A stretch of 64,000 nt of DNA from the NCBI GenBank assembly GCA_948146395.1, contig OX411552.1:9815686-9879685 (forward strand). Reading direction: 5' to 3'. The notes under the pieces are model-generated. The model had not been told where the DNA came from, did not search any database, and worked only from the letters and a program-made list of their open reading frames with translations. The DNA is from Fragum whitleyi (taxonomy: Eukaryota; Mollusca; Bivalvia; Cardiida; Cardiidae). This document shows positions 33,486-46,028 of the stretch, piece by piece. Both the position numbers and the translations under genes were made by a program. Numbering within the stretch: position 1 is the first letter of the stretch; each line of letters begins with the position of its first letter.

Positions 33486-33921
33486 ACAGTTAGTTACATC
33501 ATGAAATTGACATTCATCTCAATCAAAACCATTCTAAATCACTCACTCAGCGCTCCATCCACTCATTCCACACACACACTCAAATCGATCAAAAACACTC
33601 AAAATGACCAAAAGTATAAAATCAACGGCAGCACTCGAAAAAAAATATAAGTGGAAAAAATCGCGATTTCACTTACATAAAAGAAATTGTATACGTCTGA
33701 TTGGTTCTTAAAGAAATAGGAAGCACTTAACAGAACTTTTATGCATATTTTATTAAAGGGAGGTAATCAATATCGCTAATTTGTTCATCCTGAACAAAAT
33801 TTGCGATGCAGGATTACCTCCCATTAAATTCACTCAAAACTCGCTCCACACACTCATTCAATTTCATTCCAAAATTATTCAAAAGTCATTCACCTTGTCA
33901 ATTTCACGATGTTGTTAACTG
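33486..33921 (-). mobile_element. MITE family 1 copy (TACAGTTA ends)
   Basis: The ends TACAGTTAGTTACATCATGA and CACGATGTTGTTAACTGTA are inverted. Inside are AGCGCTCCATCCACTCATTC and GGGAGGTAATCAATATCGC words. It is the reverse orientation of 40997-41436. Confidence 0.78.
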
Positions 33922-34183
33922 TACAAGGCGCGACAGTTTGAGTATAATTTTTTTACATGTTTATGCCCACTTCCGGGACAATACTAAATACAACTAGTAT
34001 TGGAAAACAACGACAACATGCAATCCAATTGGAACCTTCGGTGATTCTGCGGACTGGACCTCGGAAATAGTAAGAACGCGGACATGAAAGTGCGTCGTTT
34101 TATGAGCAGTTTAACACGACGTATCACGAAGGCTGACGTTGAGTAAACCAAAATCATCGAAATATTAAACTGGGAACATTATG

Positions 34184-34185
34184 AT

Positions 34186-34216
<31 letters not shown>

Positions 34217-34240
34217 TTTTTTTGTTTTTGTTTTTGTTTT
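34184..34240. repeat. Poly(T) tract
   Basis: T-rich tract with scattered G. A second T run lies at 34619-34639. Confidence 0.9.
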
Positions 34241-34261
34241 TTTGCAAGCTCATTGACCAAA

Positions 34262-34520
34262 GTAACATCAGGGCTCGAGATTATAAAAGTTTTCCCATTC
34301 TCAACTCAAAATTTTCTCAAAATTTAACTTTAGATTTAAGCCGCAATTTCGTTGTAATAATAATTTTAATGTATTAGCATAAAAGATAGTATCAATAAGT
34401 TGTTATAAATAACAATTTATTGAAATTATCTTTTATGTTTATGTATTTATTTGAATTCTGAACTCTAGAAAATCCTTAGTTGCGCACGAAAAAGGTTTTA
34501 TAACCTCGGGCCTAGATACC
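34262..34520. repeat. AT-rich inverted repeat (CTCGAGATTATAAAAG family)
   Basis: CTCGAGATTATAAAAGTTTT on the left mirrors AAAGGTTTTATAACCTCGGG on the right. The interior holds a TAAAAGATA/TATCTTTTA pair. Related to 14150-14395. Confidence 0.6.
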
Positions 34521-36392
34521 GAATTACCTAAAAGCGACCCAAATTTGCTTCACTTGCGTCCGGGGTACTTTCCGGTTTACGGAAAAGTGCGAGTGGGGTT
34601 CAGGATGTTTTCACTCATTTTTTTTTTTTTTTTTTTTTTCGTGAAATGTCGGTCAAATATATGGGGCTGGTATTTTTTTACTTTCAAATTAGATACATGT
34701 ACTGTGTCTTAATTGTTGTAAATGTGTGTGTGGCACAGTTTCCCAAATCGTTAGCTATTAAGGATCTCAAAAGCGACGGTCCCGATTCAAATACGCACAT
34801 AGTCAGGTAAAGAGAACCTTTATACAAATTGTTTAATTTGTGGAATTCAAATAAGGGACACTTACATTTTCCTATGACTTTATGTTTAGACCTCTTTATT
34901 TAAAATTACAGGAACTAATGTCCCCCCTACAAAAAAATTAAAACTTCAGAATATGGAAATTAGGAAGAGGTAGGTAGAGGAAATTGAATGGGCGGCCGTG
35001 AAATACCAAATTTATTAAACAAGTCATCTATAAACAGATTAAAACGAGGCTATGCCGAGTTTTTATCTGTTTCAGATTACGAATTTCATATTATTTGGTA
35101 TCGTTAAAACAAAAATTTGATATTCTATTTGTAATTTGATCAAAGTATTTTGGACAAATCGATGAAATTGCAGAAATTTATTATTGTTGTCACTGCCGTT
35201 TGTATAGTGACGACAATGACATAAACTGAGAACAACTTCTGATCGGTTCCTGCATATTTCTCTATTTTCAACACATTTACATGAAAAGAATTGAACAAAA
35301 CACTACTTTCATGCAAAGACAAATCAATCTCAATGATATTGATGAAAGAATTGTTTGAAAAGGACCGACAGAAACATTGCAGCAGACATAAGAAGACACC
35401 AACCTTACTTAGAAAAAGTCACTAAACTCGTAAAATGCAGGGATTTTTCAAAAATTCTTACGGTGAAATACCGCTATGTTGTTTAAAAATCACTATCCTT
35501 TAGATCCCTTAAAGGTAGCTGGCTAGAAAAACGTTAAGAAAACATTATTTAAGTCGTTCATTTGCGTAAATGAGGCGTATGTTAAATTTACCCCACCCAC
35601 CAATGTTAGTTTTGAAATTGGGGGTACCGATGTTCTCATGTAAGTTAATTGCTTTTCCCTGGAGAATTTTCGATGAATTTTGGGGTTTCGCTATCTACTA
35701 AGTGAACGGGCTATCCGAAATCAACAAACACTTGCATCTTTAACATTATTAAGCAATACTTTTCGTGCTTTATTTAAGTGACCGATAAGAAGTTGGTTTA
35801 AGTTAAGTTGTTCCACTAGTGCATGTATTAAAACATCCGTGTGAGATCAAAATTATTCAAAATAAGTTTTTCACTCCGGTGACGCGGGTTTTATCTTAAA
35901 TTAACTTATTATTTAGATCGATGCTACGGTCCATCATGTCAAAAGTTTAGAGTTATACCAATTGTATGACGGTGGCATGTGCTCCATTATACAAACGGAT
36001 AGCTGGCTAACAACTACCATGGACGATGCTCGATGTCATTTCCTGCCATTTTATATCATTTGACATCGTACGCTGTGGAATTTTGTTCAGGAAATCGTGC
36101 ACGGAATCCTTAGCCAAGACGGCATCCCGGTGTAGTGCAGTGTCCATTTTACAACCAACGGTGTCCGTAGGTGCGTCAAACGGTTCTACGGATGCTACCG
36201 AGCCTGCCATTTCGATAACCGAAACGGGACACTTTAGAAGATATTTATGTTAATAAGATCATTTGACCTTGACTTGCGACCATGACCATGAAGGTTCATT
36301 AACCTTAACTGTCTCTGCATATCTCCTTATTAAGGTATACAAGCAGGTGAAATGATTGATATTCATCATAAATGGCTTGAGTAATGTGTTTG

Positions 36393-36801
36393 TTTTTTCT
36401 TTAATGCTTTTCGGTGGTTTATCGAGAAATAACGGTAGATTATCACTTGATAAACTCACCGCAAAGCAGTGAAATTATCAAAATCTTATACCCTGCTTTT
36501 GTGCATTTCATCCTATCTGACGTCATCTATGCGGGGCGAAATAAGTGACGTCACATGAACGTTGCATAGCAATCACGTGCAAAGTGACGCGCTTTACGAA
36601 AATATGTCCTAGAAATTTCACATTTTGTCTCATTGAAATAGAATAATCGTTTGTTTTTCGAGTAAGATCGATTAATATTTCATTTCGTGAAAAACAAAAG
36701 CTATATTTTCACTCTGCCAATCGTGAAAATACAGCTTTTGTTCTTCACTCAATGAAATATAAATCGATCTTACACTTAAACAAACGATTATCCTCTATGT
36801 A
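36393..36801. repeat. Dispersed 0.4-kb repeat, copy 2
   Basis: Colinear with 11504-11940 apart from small indels and substitutions, and includes both GACGTCA sites and the GATCGATT/AATCGATC inner pair. Confidence 0.7.
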
Positions 36802-38416
36802 TTTATAGGGTTTTACGCGGTTTTTAAGAGCTTTCTACTAATGTCGCGGAAGCTGTAGCAACTGACAATGGATTCCTGGTATTAAGGGAATAAAAACAAT
36901 TTTACAGCCAATCAAAATCCACAAATTTTGATGGACATAACTATGATTTAATTACTAAAAAATGGATTGTGATCGACCGTCTTTATGGGGCTTCAGGGGC
37001 ATTGTTTTAACGGCATTTGCAGAAGACTGTCCCTTGATGTTGAGTGTTAAATTGATATAAAAAAAACTCTTTGCCTTATGGTTAGGAAGTATATTTTTAT
37101 GACGTCACAAAAGACGACACGGTCACTGAATGATTGTGGATTCGAGCCAAATCGGAGGCGGGAAGTATTAGGGTTTTGATATCTTATGATCGGTTAAATC
37201 TTCTGTATTTTTGCTCAATTAAACAAATATTAAATTTGAGAAAAATAAACTTTCATGAACACATGTCTTAACATTGGTTTAAAAAAAGGGGGGTCAACAT
37301 AGCAACTTACTTTGTGCACTTCGTACTTTGAAAGATCACGATGACACAGCAGTTTGCAAAGCAAGCTTACCTCATGATTTAACGAAAGGCAAACAGGATT
37401 TGTCCCGGAATTACATACCATTGTTGTTACGTAATAATGCAATTTCTCGTACAAAAAGACTTACATAACTTTCAAAAGACAAGCTGGAGTTACGAGGATT
37501 TGGTTACCAACCTTCGATTGAAAGTATACGGTTATTGATGTCGACCATCTATAGAAGTACGTGATTGTTAATACTTGCTGATTTATCCCAACCCTAAGTG
37601 CAACGATCCATTACTTAGGCTCCGCCCTGCCAGGGTAATAATCTTGGATAATGATAAGTTTATTTCATTAAGAAACACACCTAAAAACGAGCCGCCATTA
37701 CCATGTGAATAAGTAAGCGTTCCTGAATACCATAAATTTATATATGACTATGAATTGCATGATTATCAAAACGGATGTTGGCAGAAAGATGGGAAAGAGA
37801 AAAGGGTCAGAAAACGTTTGAGTGACAGATAGTAAGAGTGGAGAGTGAAAAAAATAAACAAAAAAGTTTCTGTTTAAGTCGGTGCCTTCTCCGTTTTATG
37901 TGGTCAGAGTCCTTTATAGTCCGATAGGGGGTTATAGAACAGCATATCTAAAGGACCAACACTTGATATCGCGTGCAAAATACAAACTTAATATGACCAT
38001 TGGTTTGGAAGGAGGGGATTTTTCAGATGTCCCCTTGTTGAATATATGACCCATTATGCGAAAAGAAACCATCTGAGTTTTGTACATAGCCAGATTGCAC
38101 CAGGGGCCTGTTTTACTAAACATCTTACGATCATTTTTTGCGCAAATCAAAATTTTATGTTGCTCCTACAGTAGTAAATAAACATGAAATTCTGTCATGC
38201 AACATCTCATTGGATCTATAGACGATTTCAATGAGATATTGCAAGGTAGAAAGTTTTCTTCACATGACCGATTTTGTAAATCTAGAATCATTATTCTTAC
38301 TTAATCTTATATAAGTTTTGAACTGCGACCTCCAGATTTATCTTCAGATATCTATCTAACGGAATTACCAAGATATTCCTATTCCCCATGATGTATCACA
38401 ATTAATGATTTAGAAA

Positions 38417-39097
38417 CAAGAGGGCCACAGTGGCCCTAAATCGCTCACCTTAATGAACTGTCTCAAATTTTTAAAAGTAGGTTTAGAAAAAGAATGATGA
38501 ATGAATGTCACTCAGCTAAAACATCCTGTTGTTCTATCCAATTAGAAATTCATTAATTACAATTTTCAAGTTGACTAACAAGTTTTTTCTAAGACTTCGT
38601 GACCTATTTTTTGACCCAAAATGATCCAATTTCAGACTCGTCCAAAATTGCATCAATTCAATCATTCTGATCAAATTTCAGGTTGATGGGACAAAAAATG
38701 TGACCTCTAGAGTGCACACAATAAATTTCAATGATTTGACTCCGTGACCTGGTTTTTGACCCAAGGTTACCTAATTTCAAACTTGTCCGAGATTTCATTA
38801 AGTCAATCATTCTGACCAAATTTGAGGTTAATCGGGCAAAAAATGTTGCCGCTAGAGTGCATGCAAGGTTTTTCTAAGATTTGACCCCGTGACCTAGTTT
38901 TTGACCCAAGTTGACCAAACTCGTCTGATATTTCATCTAGACAATCATTCTGACCAAATTTCTGGTTGATCGAGCAAAAAATGTGACCTCTAGAGTGCAT
39001 ACAAGGCATATGTTGACGACGCACGACGCACGAAGGTCGGCGGACATCCACCTAACCACAAAAGCTCACCTTGAGCATTCGTACTAAGGTGAGCTAA
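38417..39097 (+). mobile_element. AAGAGGGCC...GGTGAGCTA repeat element, copy 2
   Basis: Begins AAGAGGGCCACAGTGGCCCT and ends CTAAGGTGAGCTA. Three units carry TTGACCCAA and TCATTCTGACCAAATTT words. It is absent from the matching place in segmental duplication copy 2 (near 46995), so it inserted after or during the duplication. AAAC/AAAAC occurs on both sides, a likely target duplication. Confidence 0.8.
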
Positions 39098-39570
39098 AAA
39101 CAGACCGAAGTGCTTCAAATGGTAACAACTTACCATTCATGGGTTGTGCCTTAACTGTGTCATTTTTTTTACTGTATGGAATTCCTTTAAAGGCCTTAAA
39201 AGCTTCTTTAAAGGTAATGTTAAAATCTTGTGTTTCATTATGCGCGATTCGTTGCTTTCGGTGAATGTTTAAAGAATTTTCGACCGGCCTCGGACAAACG
39301 TACACACAAACGGACAATGATGTCCATCCCAATGGCACACTCTGAGTATATCTTTTTCAAGCGAAATGTCACAATCCAAACAACCGATCCCTTCCATAAA
39401 GTCTGTTTAGGCTTGACACCTTTTTCTCTTTCCAGAGTTCCTTTATGCATCGCATAAACGTCCGATATGATACATTACTATTCCGGTTTCATTTTACAGT
39501 TTTGATGGTAGATTACATATCATCGTCAGAGCACAGCATGCGCAGTATATGTTTTCAATAATTACTTCGC

Positions 39571-39654
39571 ATATCGATTGCTCAGCGCAAAACAGTTGTA
39601 ACTGCCTATGAACATATAGGCAGTTACAACTGTTTTGCGCTAATCCATCGATAT
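39571..39654. repeat. ATCGAT...CAGTTGTAACTG hairpin family, copy 2
   Basis: ATATCGATTGCTCAGCGCAA pairs with TTGCGCTAATCCATCGATAT, and CAGTTGTAACTGCCTAT with its inverse around AACATA. Confidence 0.85.
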
Positions 39655-40480
39655 TTTTTCTGTCGCTAAGAAGCAGTGCAGAAAGGTATAGGTGTTTTTT
39701 GTGTGTGTGTGCGACAATATATAGGTTATATCTAGTCTTTATTACAGTTCTCGTCTTTCAGTTTTTTGGTTTTGTTTGGTTTCGTGTTCTTCAAACTACT
39801 AAAAATCTAAATTCTCTCACGCAACAAAATTTATTCAAACGGACATATTATTTTCAAAGTAGAACAATGCCTTAATCATTATTCAAACGTTGAAAAAGTG
39901 AATAACACTCATTCATGATGGAGTCTTAATAAGAATTAGGTTGATTTTGTTTTTTTATCAAATTTTAGAGTCAAGGAAATAGCAACCACCCTAAATCTAA
40001 AAAATAACAATGTTTAGTTGGGTAATTTCCATCGTTTTGACGTTGGAGAGATGCAGACAAAAATTGCTTTTTTTTTTTTTTGGTGTCTGGGGGGTGTTAC
40101 AAATTTAAGGTTTTTAAAAGTATTACGTCTATTTCCTTCCAAAACCTCGTAATTATAGCTTTATACGTAGACGTAGACGTAATACTTGACCCGGCCAGAT
40201 TTTAACAAAAGAATTTGGCCAATTACCTTAACGTTAAGCTCACCGAAATATTTACCGAATGGCAAATCGATACTTTAATTTAAAAAAGTGATTAATTGTT
40301 ATGATATCGATATTATTTTGTATTGGTTTAAGGCCATAGGCCACCTGGAAAAATAATAGCAATAAGAACGAGATATCCTCAACATACGTTTTGACAACAT
40401 TCCTCAACGGGGGCATAATTTGGTCCTCTATAGCAAATATTACGTCAAGTAAAAAAGATTTTGATCATCTTTAGAAAAAT

Positions 40481-40629
40481 AGAATAACATGTTAGTGTCT
40501 TAAAATATCAATGTTATCTGGTCGAGGTTGGGAGAATTTATCAGGACGAGACTTTGCCGAGTCATGATAATTTCTCGCATCCGAGACCAGATAACATTGA
40601 TATTTTAAGACACTTACATGTTATTCTAT
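40481..40629. repeat. Foldback repeat with TAACATGTTAGTGTCTTAAA arms
   Basis: The left arm TTAGTGTCTTAAAATATCAA mirrors TTGATATTTTAAGACACTTA, and AATGTTATCTGGTC mirrors GACCAGATAACATT. The centre is AATTTATCAGGACG/CGAGTCATGATAATTT. Its duplicate is at 48412-48564. Confidence 0.82.
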
Positions 40630-40996
40630 TTATCATGCAATCATCTTTCGGCGCCTTATCATAATAAACCCTTCAAAATTGAAGACATTTATGTGAAAGT
40701 TTATACAAATTGTTTCTAAAAATAGACTGTCTGATATCAAGTTATGTTATCAGACAGGCGATATCAGGTCAATACAGGCTTCATTGCTGATAAATGTCTG
40801 AATTCAACAAAAAAACACTGTCTTCTTGCCTATATTGCTGTTGCAATTTTGTAAAAAAAACGGCGTCAGTATATTAATGTGTTATCATATCAACGTGATG
40901 TCACTGGTGTCGCGCCAAAGCCATCTTTGTTAGAAACCTACCCATGTTGATGGATATGGTGGTGTTGACGGTGGGGGTCGTGGTTGTGATGATGGT

Positions 40997-41436
40997 ACAG
41001 TGAACATTATCGTGAAATTGACAATGTGAATGATTTTGGAATGAATTTGGAATGAAATTGAATGAGTGTGTGGAGCGAGTTTTGAGTGAATTTAATGGGA
41101 GGTAATCCATTATCGAACATTTTGTTCATGATGAACAAAATTTGCGATATGTATTACCTCTCTTTAATAAAACTATGCACAGAAGATCTTTAAATAGCTC
41201 ACCCTTTCTTCAAGAACCAATCAGACGTTTTAAATTTCTATTATATCAGTTAAATCGCGATTTTGTTCTTGTTTTATTAATTTTGAAGGTAGTTGTATAT
41301 CTTATATTTTTTAGTCATTTTGAGCGTGTTTGAATGTTTTGAGTGAGTGTTTGGAATGAGTGAATGGAGCGCTGAGTGAGCGATTTAGAATGATTTTGAT
41401 CGAGATGAATGTCAATTTTACGATGTAACTAACTGT
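40997..41436 (+). mobile_element. MITE family 1 copy inside segmental duplication copy 1
   Basis: The ends TACAGTGAACATTATCGTGA and TTTTACGATGTAACTAACTGTA are inverted. The interior GGAGCGAGTTTTGAGTGAAT and GGGAGGTAATCC match 33486-33921 on the other strand. Absent from copy 2. Confidence 0.78.
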
Positions 41437-41768
41437 AGTAGTGGTGAAGGTCCGTCCCTAAATCTGTCGTTAACCCTTTTAGAAGTCGTAATTTATACGC
41501 ACGGAATTCCAAATATTTGAACTAATTTTTAGTCTTTTTGTTCTTTTTTCAAACATGCCGAAGCTGAGCGACCAAAAACAAGTATCTACAGCACCAATCA
41601 ATAGTTACAATTTTGTAAATTTCAAACTATGACATGTATCCTTTTCAAGGTGACTTGCTACACATGATATAGCACGCGATCTTGACATACTATTTTTTCA
41701 AACCTTACGAGTGCTGATGTCTATATTTTCATTGTCTTAGATACTTTTACAGCGTCATTGTCGGTATG

Positions 41769-41769
<1 letters not shown>

Positions 41770-41815
<46 letters not shown>
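41770..41815. repeat. (AT)n microsatellite
   Basis: About 23 AT units. The matching place in copy 2 (near 51040) has no AT expansion. Confidence 0.95.
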
Positions 41816-41817
<2 letters not shown>

Positions 41818-42142
41818 ATATTTTACTGCTTATTTTCTTCCGTAGCTCAAAATTTATGAGGAGAGTTTAGGCCTTCTCTCCGGAAATAGTTTGCAAAGTT
41901 CCTGCAAGGACGCATATAATTGTACGATTAGCATGCATATATCTATAATTTAATCATAGTTGTGTTAACCAAGATTCGTACATTCTGATTGGTTGAGAAA
42001 TTCTTTTCATTACTCAATGAAAACAATATTGATAATGCAGCTTTTTTGTAAGCTTCCTCGAAAAAAGTCCCATTAACAATCCATGTATTTGTGGTTAAAT
42101 CTTTACATTTTTGTTTAAAGAAATTAAATTATAAGATATGAA

Positions 42143-42277
42143 GATACTTTTGGTTGATTTCATGGAGGTTCGATACTTAAATCATTATCACACTCATGTA
42201 TGAGTCAGCTTCGCGTATTCATACAATGTAATTAGAATTTTAGTTTCATACCTCCGTGAAATCAACAAATACTCTCT
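42143..42277. repeat. Foldback repeat, TTGATTTCATGGAGG arms
   Basis: TTGATTTCATGGAGGTTCGA on the left mirrors TACCTCCGTGAAATCAAC on the right. The duplicate at about 51372-51527 is also a hairpin. Confidence 0.7.
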
Positions 42278-42409
42278 AGTTCTCTAAAAGAAATAGTAGA
42301 AAAACGAAGAAAACTTTTTTTCAAAAATGGCTTTTAAAGTTTATAGCTAAACATTTAGGGCAAGATAAAACAATAATAAAAAATAACTTAAGTAATATTG
42401 TTAAAACAA

Positions 42410-42780
42410 TAAAAAAAGACACGGTGAATTATTTGAATTGGCTGTGGGATGAAATTTAATGAGTGTGAGGTTTGAGTGAATTTTAGGAGAGGTAATATTT
42501 TGCCTCGCACTTCGTCTTGATGGACGAAATTTGTAAACTTTTCTTACCCCCTTCTAAAATCATCCACGTAGATTAATGTCTATCCACTTCTCATCAGCAA
42601 ATGACATCGTGGAATGATTTAATCAATTTTAATGATTTTTAATTTTCGAAATGTTTGTGAATCATTTTGGAGGGTATTGTGTGTGTTTAGTGAGTGTTTT
42701 GAATTCATTTAATATGGCGCTAAATGGGCGATTTAGAATAATTTCAATTGGAGTGAATGTCAATTTCATGTTGTGACTCC
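42410..42780. mobile_element. MITE family 1, degenerate copy
   Basis: Shares GAATTTTAGGAGAGGTAATA, a GAGTGTTTTGAATTCATTTA word and GTGAATGTCAATTTCATG with the better copies. The left end is unclear. A 3' remnant is also at about 51607-51720. Confidence 0.5.
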
Positions 42781-43074
42781 CTATATTGTGTGTATCTATG
42801 TACCCATTTACCTTGATTTATATCACTAAACGTCACTTTTACATAGAAAATTGATGATGCAAAAAGTCTCGAATGATTTTTGTGCGAAACGACGACCTCA
42901 AAAGGCTCCGCATCTTTATTTTCATCTATTCCGATGGAAGTCTTTAGCAAATGAGATTTGGTCTTTACTGAAGCAAAACAGTTTATCAGTACTCTGAAAT
43001 AAAAATATGCCAAATTTTGAAAACGAATACAGAAAAAGTGCTGCGAAACGAGCAGGTACGCTTCCAAAACTTAA

Positions 43075-43231
43075 GGTAGTGGACCCGTAATAGTTCCGCA
43101 AAGTTTCGGAAGTGATAAACTTTAACAGTGTTTACCGAGGTTTCCTTATGATTTTCATTAGGAAACCTCGGTAAACATTGTGGAAGTTCATAAGTGCCGA
43201 AAGGTTGCGGATCTCTTACGGGTCCACTACC
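43075..43231. mobile_element. 157-bp TIR element, GGTAGTGGACCCGTAA ends
   Basis: The ends GGTAGTGGACCCGTAA and TTACGGGTCCACTACC are perfect inverted copies, with inner arms TTTACCGAGGTTTCC and GGAAACCTCGGTAAA. Segmental duplication copy 2 stops inside the left part of this element (about 52030). Confidence 0.88.
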
Positions 43232-44970
43232 AAAAGGCTAAACAATACCAGTGTGCCCATTCTGTACAAAGAGCAACTTTAAGAACCTTAGGATGATCTC
43301 AGCAGTAGTTTCGGCAAATTGCCTTACACTATCCCGTGTTAAAACTAACCTTCTCATGGGGACGTCGCTCATATGAGCATACGCTACTGCAGCGACGATA
43401 AATAAACGAAAACACTTACAGCTAGGTCACACGCTTAATAATGAAGGCATCTGATGGATGTAGTTCATGGAAAAGTACAGAAATGATAAAACATTTCACC
43501 CAGTATGTTGTAGGTACGGATACAATACAGTGTTGGTACATAGTCCGACATTTAGTCTGTCTAAAAATATCATTACGGTATCGGCCCGCAACGTTTCAGA
43601 AGTACGTGTAATGAACTTTGTTTTAAGGGGTATGTTAAGTTTTCTTTGCATGAAGCCGTATCTTTTGACAAAATTTAGATACTTTTCATAAAATTATGCT
43701 AAGGGAAGGTGGACAAAATTAGTTTTGAAAATGAACTGTACCCTTTAGAAAAGAATAAATTAAATTTTGATCCATATACTTTTCCCAGTATATATTAAAG
43801 ATATGAAGAAGCAGGGTTTTTTTCAATTTATGCATTATGAAAATAAAATCTTTTTTAGGGCTTGAATACGTTAATCGAATTCCTGTGTAAGTGTGATTAG
43901 GTTATCATTGTCAAAAACTTACTTATCTTCATATCTTATGATTCAATATCACAAAGCAAATGAGATCTCTATTGGGACTACCTTTTAGTGCAAGCCTACC
44001 AAATACTTAAAAAATGTTTTCGCTGAGGTATGAAACCAATTTTCAACTGGCACGAATACAAAAGTCTTGGTTGCAGCAAACAACTAAAATTGAATGACAT
44101 AGGAAAAGCAATATTAATAGCAGGTGACAAAAAACCAAATAACAATTTAAACGAAAAATAAAAAATAATCAAATCATTTATGATAATCACGAAAAATAAA
44201 ATAAGGTTTCACTAGTATTAAACTTGATCCGGAAAATTACCGTTCTACGGGAATGCATTTGTATCCATTGTACTACAGCGACTCTTTTAGACATTCTAGC
44301 CACAACTCGATAAAACGCTAAATTTCTGAAAAGTCTACAAGATTGATCACCGAAGAGAGGTTCGCCTAGAAAACATTGCACTTGTGCATCTGTTGAGCGT
44401 TTCTCCCCCCAAAAAAACTTTTTTCAGAGCCAAAAACCCCTCTTCCGCGTAAACACAGGTTATACGGTAACACGAGTTAGGCGGAGTAGGCTATCGGATA
44501 TATGTAGGATATATATGTTCATTGTCGATAGAAGACGACGTAGTTAATTAAATCTAGAAAGATAATAAAACCTCCAATTTGTTATTGGAAGACCCCTCAA
44601 CTGAGCGCAAATATCTTTCATATCAAGCTCCTATCGTAGTGAAAGTATTAAAACCACGGAGAGCGTCAAAAATTGACTTTTATGTGTTCGTGATCAGAGT
44701 GTCGTAACTCGCTAAAGTAATAAAAGCGATTTAAGACCATCTCGTTATAAACCCTAAAAAGGCAAAATTCCTGGAAATTTCGGGATCGTTCAACGAGGTG
44801 ATCTAGACCCAAGAAATTCTGCATTGGTGCTCTCGTAGAGCGATCTTCCTAAAATCCGAGTATGTGTATACGGGCTACCAGTTTAGCCACCTAGTTTTTA
44901 TCCCCCTTACACCACGGGAAAACCCAATAGGCAAATCACCGCATTGTCTATAAATAGCATTCTTACGCGA

Positions 44971-44972
44971 CA

Positions 44973-45004
<32 letters not shown>
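44971..45004. repeat. Poly(A) tract
   Basis: More than 30 consecutive A. No retroposed gene was recognised next to it. Confidence 0.9.
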
Positions 45005-45005
<1 letters not shown>

Positions 45006-45183
45006 GCTTGGGCTAGGGTTGGCAGCTGATTTCACATTTACGAGGTGTCGTTGATTAATCTTCAAATTGTATAGAATTCTTGAATAATGCCATTTTCAAA
45101 ATGCACAGTTGTCGAGCGGAGGTAAGTCTTGTACAAAAGAAAGTTAAACCCAAGCCGGTACTACTCTTTTGAAAAGCTATTAA

Positions 45184-45259
45184 GTCGGTGTTCTGCTAAA
45201 ACCTCGTAACAACAGCTTTAACCAAGCTGTAGTTTCGAGATTTTAGCAGAATACCGACG
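45184..45259. repeat. Hairpin with TCGGTGTTCTGCTAAAACC arms
   Basis: Mirrors GATTTTAGCAGAATACCGA with one mismatch, around a CAGCTT/AAGCTG inner pair. Confidence 0.8.
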
Positions 45260-45839
45260 AAACTGACAGGATTGTTCTCACATAGTACTTACACTTGGTG
45301 ACGTAGAAACGTCCCCAAAAAATCATCAATGCGCTCGTACAATAAGCTGAAATTTCAGAAATACTTAAAGGCAAAACCTTCAAATCGAACGCAGATTATT
45401 TCAAATCTTTTCTAATGCTTTCCTATTACTTTTTAACATTCATCATTGACTTGTTCAACAATTTACGTGCATTAAATATCATAGGAGAAAGTTTCTAGTT
45501 ACAGGTCATTTGTAGTATGTTTGATATATACTTTTCAGTATTGATCTTAAATATTCTGCGTTATTATTCAATCGTCTGGGCATCGCTAATCCGTGACGTT
45601 TTTGGCGAGTTTACTTTTCAATATATTGGGTTCTGCCAAAAGTTAGTCGGCAATAATCGTTAACGCGTGCACATAAATGTATCCTAAAACCAAAAGGAAT
45701 TACATGCTTAGTGAAAGTGAACACTTTTCATCGTTTAGTTAAAAGTTTAAGTTGGGTTAGTCTGTTTCTATGCCAGGCATATTCAACAGACTTTACACTT
45801 TAAACCCCGACCATCGAATTTGCAAGTCGGCTGTTAATA

Positions 45840-46028
45840 TATGGCGCTCATCAGCAGCCACAGTACTAAGACTTAGATTCTCACAGGTACCCATTTATAC
45901 ACCTGGATGGAGAGGAGCAACATGGAGTTAATATTTTGCTCAGAAAAGCTCCCGTGATCTGGCCGGGATTCGATCCAAGGACCTTTCGACCCCTTAGCCA
46001 CCACCCTAACCGCTAGACCACGGACTCC
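45840..46028 (-). mobile_element. tRNA-derived SINE
   Basis: Minus strand: A box in GTGGTCTAGCGGTTAGG, B box GGATCGAATCCCGG, then a body with AAATGGGTACCTGTGAGAAT toward 45850. It lies next to the start of segmental duplication copy 2. No clear tail or target duplication was found. Confidence 0.65.

Larger units (their letters stand above)
37488..43106 (+). repeat. Segmental duplication copy 1
   Basis: Colinear with 46034-52030. Examples: GTTACGAGGATTTGGTTACC (start), TTAGGCTCCGCCCTGCCAGG, TAGCTTTATACGTAGACGTA, AAGCCATCTTTGTTAGAAAC, GTGGACCCGTAATAGTTC (end). Copy-specific insertions here are the repeat element 38417-39097 and the MITE 40997-41436. A block present in copy 2 (48876-49240) is missing here, and the GGT array is only about 55 bp. 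Confidence 0.85.

Noticed and set aside
36007..36210. 67-codon minus-strand ORF starting MAGSVASVEPFDAPTD
   Set aside because: No recognised domain, no paralogue in the window and no splice partner found. Possibly a relic, but unsupported.
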